Below are positions 31,396 to 34,030 of a DNA stretch of 34,030 bases, in pieces. The translations under genes and the position numbers were made by a program. The DNA lies in contig JAGWYZ010000013.1 in assembly GCA_018969115.1 (NCBI GenBank), positions 1 to 34,030 of the forward strand. The letters are read 5' to 3'. Below the pieces are notes generated by a model. It was not told the DNA's origin, did not search any database, and saw nothing but the letters and a program-made list of their open reading frames with translations. Source of the stretch: Chloroflexota bacterium (GTDB lineage Bacteria; Chloroflexota; Anaerolineae; J036; Brachytrichaceae). Every line of letters starts with the position of its first letter. The stretch's first letter is position 1.

Positions 31396-31650
31396 ATGAA
31401 GTCGTTAGCTACACCTGATTTTTGGGATTGTTATAACGCTTTGCAGGAAAATATTCGCCGCCGTGCTGATGAAGCTTTTGAACTGTGGTTGGATAACCCT
31501 CGTCATCCTAGCATTAGGTTTCAACCTAAAGAACCATTTTGGAGCGCATGCGTTACTGATGACTATCGGGCCTTAGCGGAAATAGATGGCGATACCGTGA
31601 TATGGTTTTTTATTGGAACCCACAACGATTATATGAAAATATTAGAATAG
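31396..31650 (+). CDS. RelE/HigB-like toxin candidate
   Basis: An 84-aa protein with the layout of small RelE/ParE-superfamily toxins: TPDFWDCYNALQENIRRRAD, then LWLDNPRHPSIRF, then YRALAEIDGDTVIWFFIGTH and a final NDYMKIL. Members cleave mRNA at the ribosome or poison gyrase; which applies here is unknown. It is complete, with the start two bases after the antitoxin stop, so translation is coupled. Confidence 0.82.
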   Translation: MKSLATPDFWDCYNALQENIRRRADEAFELWLDNPRHPSIRFQPKEPFWSACVTDDYRALAEIDGDTVIWFFIGTHNDYMKILE

Positions 31651-31683
31651 ACACGGTATGTTGTAACCTATTTTATTCATACC

Positions 31684-31740
31684 TTAGTCATTTTGCCTGT
31701 GGAATTCACCGGTGGGCAGTCGCAAATTGGCGAAGATATT
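31684..31740 (+). other. protein-like segment shared with 19316-19372
   Basis: In the frame that continues after the toxin stop, 31651 onward reads TRYVVTYFIHTLVILPVEFT and then GGQSQIGEDIVIEKG before a TGA. LPVEFTGGQSQIGEDIVI is nearly the same as LPVKFTGVQSQIGEDFEI coded on the minus strand at 19372-19316. Both copies stand next to a family A element. Confidence 0.5.
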
Positions 31741-31771
31741 GTTATCGAGAAAGGGTGAAAATTGCGGAAAT

Positions 31772-31859
31772 GCCGATTTCACTATCGCTCCCTTAAGCAT
31801 AGCTTAAGGGAGCGATAGTGAAATCGGCAAAACCTTTTATCAACTTGGAAGCTGCTCTA
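31772..31859 (-). repeat. family A palindromic element, copy A5
   Basis: The core 31772-31828 is a perfect 27-bp stem around ATA with outer arm GCCGATTTCACTATCGCTCC. The far flank CCTTTTATCAACTTGGAAGC-TGCTCTA matches the TAGAGCAG end, and its TAG (31857-31859) is the dnaK stop. The other flank is diverged (GCGGAAAT instead of TTTTAGAAATTTGCG). Confidence 0.8.
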
Positions 31860-33740
31860 AACCGAGCGCGTCTCGCCCTCAATCACATCATCGGCGCTGC
31901 CGGGCTTGGCAGACCCATTGGCCGTGCCATTCTCACCTGCTGCGTAGCCAGATTGCCCAATCTTCATCAGGGTTTCTTGCACGGCCTCGGTGGCCTTCTT
32001 AATGCGGTTAATATCATCGGTTTTAATCGCATCTTTCAGGTCGTTGATCTTGCTTTCAGCCTCACCACGATCTGCCCCGCTGACTTTCTCACCTAAATCT
32101 TTCAGCGACTTTTCGGCCTGATAGGCAGTTTGGTCGCCAGTGTTACGAGCATCAGCCAACTCTTTGCGCTTGGCATCAGCGGCGGCGTTCTTTTCGCCGT
32201 CTTTCACCATGCGGTCAATGTCGTTCTTGCTTAGGTTGGTTGAGGCCGTAATGCTGATACGTTGCTCCTTGCCCGTTGCCTTGTCCTTCGCCATCACGCT
32301 CAAAATACCATTGGCATCGATGTCAAACATCACCTCGATCTGAGGCGTGCCACGTGGGGCGGGCGGAATGCCCTCGAGGCGGAATTGACCAAGCAACATA
32401 TTGTCGGCGGCCATCGGGCGCTCACCCTGATACACCTTTACATCGACAGCGGGTTGCATATCTTCAGCTGTGCTGAAGGTTTCGCTCTTCTTAACCGGAA
32501 TGGTGGTGTTGCGTGCAATCATGGGGGTTGATACACCGCCCATTGTCTCAATGCTCAAGGTTAATGGGGTCACATCCAACAACAACACATCTTTTACATC
32601 GCCGCCCAACACGCCACCTTGAATGGCCGCGCCGATAGCGACGACTTCATCGGGGTTGACGCTCTTGTTTGGCTCTTTGCCACCAGTCAATTGCTTAACC
32701 AAATTTTGCACCATTGGCATACGGGTGCTGCCACCCACCAATACCACTTCGGCCAAATCTTTCAGGTTCAAGCCCGAATCTTTCAAGGCTTGTTCGACTG
32801 GGCCTTTGCAGCGGCGCACTAACCCTTCGCTCATGGCTTCAAATTTGGCGCGGGTCAACTTCATCATCAAATGCTTTGGCCCAGAGGCATCGGCGGTGAT
32901 GTATGGCAAGTTGATTTCGGTTTCCATCAAGGTGCTCAATTCGATCTTGGCCTTTTCGGCAGCTTCGCGCAAGCGCTGTAGCGATTGGCGATCGGTGCGC
33001 AGGTCTACGCCCTGCTCTTTCTTAAATTCAGCAATGAGCCAATCGACAATGGCATTGTCCCAATCATCGCCGCCAAGGTGTGTATCACCGTTGGTCGATT
33101 TGACCTCTACCACGCCGTCACCGACTTCGAGCACACTCACATCAAAAGTGCCACCACCGAGGTCGAAGACCAAAATAGTCTCGTCCTTCTTCTTGTCCAA
33201 GCCATAAGCCAAGGCTGCGGCAGTTGGCTCGTTAATGATGCGTAGCACCTCAAGCCCCGCAATTTGCCCAGCGTCTTTGGTGGCTTGGCGTTGGCTGTCA
33301 TTAAAATAAGCTGGCACGGTAATGACGGCCTGTGTGACTGGCTCGCCAAGATACGACTCAGCATCGGCCTTCAGTTTGGCCAGCACCATCGCGCTAATTT
33401 CTTGTGGGGTGTAAATTTTGTTGGTGTTTGCAATCTTCACCCGTGCATCTTTGCTGGGGCCTTCCATCACTGGGTAAGGCACACGCTTGCGTTCACCTTC
33501 AACCTCATCAAATTTGCGGCCCATAAAGCGCTTAATTGAAAACACGGTGTTTTCGGGGTTCACCACCGCTTGGCGCTTGGCGGGCACACCCACCAGCCGC
33601 TCGCCGGTTTTGCTAAATGCCACCACACTCGGCACCAAATTGCCACCTTCTGCGGTGCGAATGACGGTGGCCGTGCCACCCTCCATCACTGCAACCACGC
33701 TATTTGTTGTTCCTAAGTCAATGCCTACGATTTTGCCCAT
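31857..33740 (-). CDS. dnaK: molecular chaperone DnaK (Hsp70)
   Basis: A 627-aa Hsp70. The nucleotide-binding domain opens with [16 protein letters not shown] and has [14 protein letters not shown] and the GGSTRMP motif. The linker [18 protein letters not shown] (L for the usual S) joins the substrate-binding domain. The acidic C-terminal tail ends [11 protein letters not shown]. It folds proteins with DnaJ and GrpE, neither of which is adjacent. AAAGGAGAT gives a strong start, and a CIRCE-like operator lies 52-78 bp upstream, so HrcA control is expected. The stop codon TAG is the first three bases of a family A element. Confidence 0.97.
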   Translation of the reverse strand: MGKIVGIDLGTTNSVVAVMEGGTATVIRTAEGGNLVPSVVAFSKTGERLVGVPAKRQAVVNPENTVFSIKRFMGRKFDEVEGERKRVPYPVMEGPSKDARVKIANTNKIYTPQEISAMVLAKLKADAESYLGEPVTQAVITVPAYFNDSQRQATKDAGQIAGLEVLRIINEPTAAALAYGLDKKKDETILVFDLGGGTFDVSVLEVGDGVVEVKSTNGDTHLGGDDWDNAIVDWLIAEFKKEQGVDLRTDRQSLQRLREAAEKAKIELSTLMETEINLPYITADASGPKHLMMKLTRAKFEAMSEGLVRRCKGPVEQALKDSGLNLKDLAEVVLVGGSTRMPMVQNLVKQLTGGKEPNKSVNPDEVVAIGAAIQGGVLGGDVKDVLLLDVTPLTLSIETMGGVSTPMIARNTTIPVKKSETFSTAEDMQPAVDVKVYQGERPMAADNMLLGQFRLEGIPPAPRGTPQIEVMFDIDANGILSVMAKDKATGKEQRISITASTNLSKNDIDRMVKDGEKNAAADAKRKELADARNTGDQTAYQAEKSLKDLGEKVSGADRGEAESKINDLKDAIKTDDINRIKKATEAVQETLMKIGQSGYAAGENGTANGSAKPGSADDVIEGETRSV

Positions 33741-33791
33741 TGTGTTTATCTCCTTTTGTGTTAAATATCTTGCTAAATTGGGTGATTTGTT

Positions 33792-33818
33792 TTATCACTC
33801 ACTGTTACTGTGTGCTAA
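33792..33818. promoter_or_regulatory. CIRCE-like HrcA operator
   Basis: TTATCACTC, a 9-nt spacer, then GTGTGCTAA: the CIRCE consensus is TTAGCACTC-N9-GAGTGCTAA, so one mismatch is present per arm at non-paired positions and the spacing is exact. It lies in the divergent region between dnaK and the MFS gene, so HrcA binding could affect both. Confidence 0.75.
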
Positions 33819-33890
33819 TATCGCTCTGTTTGAATAGAAACATATCGGTTTAATATTTGTTTTGTGTTAGAAAAAAGCGCTCTCCAGAAA

Positions 33891-34030
33891 ATGTTTGTCT
33901 CCGATTTCAATAAGCTTTGGTTGGGTGAAACCATTAGCTCACTCGGCAGCAGCATTACCCAATTTGCCTTGCCGTTGGCTGCGGCACAAACCTTAAACGC
34001 CACCCCCACCCAAATGGGTTGGCTGAGTGC
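33891..34030 (+). CDS. MFS transporter, N-terminal fragment (window edge)
   Basis: The open frame continues out of the window. It reads MFVSDFNKLWLGETISSLGS, then QFALPLAAAQTLNATPTQMG. This is the first membrane segment of a major facilitator of the MFS_3/enterobactin-exporter-like kind, where a short N-terminus precedes xDFxxLWLGxTIS. A GTG at 33864 in frame would add nine residues and is also possible. It is divergent from dnaK. Confidence 0.75.
   Translation, partial: MFVSDFNKLWLGETISSLGSSITQFALPLAAAQTLNATPTQMGWLS

Noticed and set aside
33741-33890. grpE or dnaJ beside dnaK
   Set aside because: The upstream region holds only the CIRCE-like site and the start of a divergent MFS gene.

Overview
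This 34 kb window is bacterial chromosomal DNA of intermediate GC with genes on both strands. I infer a member of the Chloroflexota. Reasons: a T-box-controlled threonyl-tRNA synthetase together with a CIRCE-like site before dnaK; many stand-alone SDR, acyl-CoA dehydrogenase, P450 and DUF35/thiolase genes; weak or absent Shine-Dalgarno sites at many starts; and abundant 7-nt repeat arrays between genes. No rRNA or tRNA gene was seen, so the placement is tentative.

Layout. 0.1-3 kb: a DUF35 acyl-CoA-binding protein, two paralogous short-chain dehydrogenases and a small membrane protein with a probable frameshift. 3-6 kb, minus strand: a decayed gene, an APH-type kinase and an LCAD-type acyl-CoA dehydrogenase. 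6-10 kb: rhaM, tpx and, convergent to tpx, thrS with an N-terminal YbaK domain and a T-box leader. 10-14.6 kb: a probable TetR-controlled unit (tetR, cytochrome P450, SCP-x-type thiolase, MFS exporter). 14.6-19.2 kb: a gene remnant, priA, and a convergent ribulose-phosphate epimerase/6-phosphogluconolactonase fusion. 19.3-23 kb, minus strand: a glycine-rich repeat protein, a cytoplasmic LysM protein and a helicase-associated-domain protein. 23-26.3 kb: an M20 peptidase pseudogene, a polytopic membrane protein following a Crp/Fnr regulator, and a methyltransferase pseudogene. 26.3-31.1 kb, plus strand: an alpha/beta hydrolase, then a glycan-type operon (phosphoglycosyl transferase, PHP phosphoesterase, ATP-grasp ligase, DegT aminotransferase). 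31.1-34 kb: a toxin-antitoxin pair, dnaK with a CIRCE-like operator, and the start of a divergent MFS gene.

The most unusual content lies between the genes. Two families of short palindrome-bearing elements recur. Family A has five copies (530, 19186, 24862, 27243 and 31772); it has conserved flanks and a hairpin whose inner stem changes in a compensatory way between copies. Family B is about 150 bp, with inverted ends and a long palindromic core; copies at 5839 and 20401 are clear and those at 4455, 6527 and 3044 are related or partial. Both families share the outer hairpin arm GCCGATTTCACTAT or a close variant.

A third system consists of 7-nt (sometimes 8-nt) repeat arrays, usually as two facing inverted blocks, directly before start codons or just after stops. 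They also lie inside the coding sequence of thrS and priA. At least three decayed genes show that this genome tolerates gene loss in this region.
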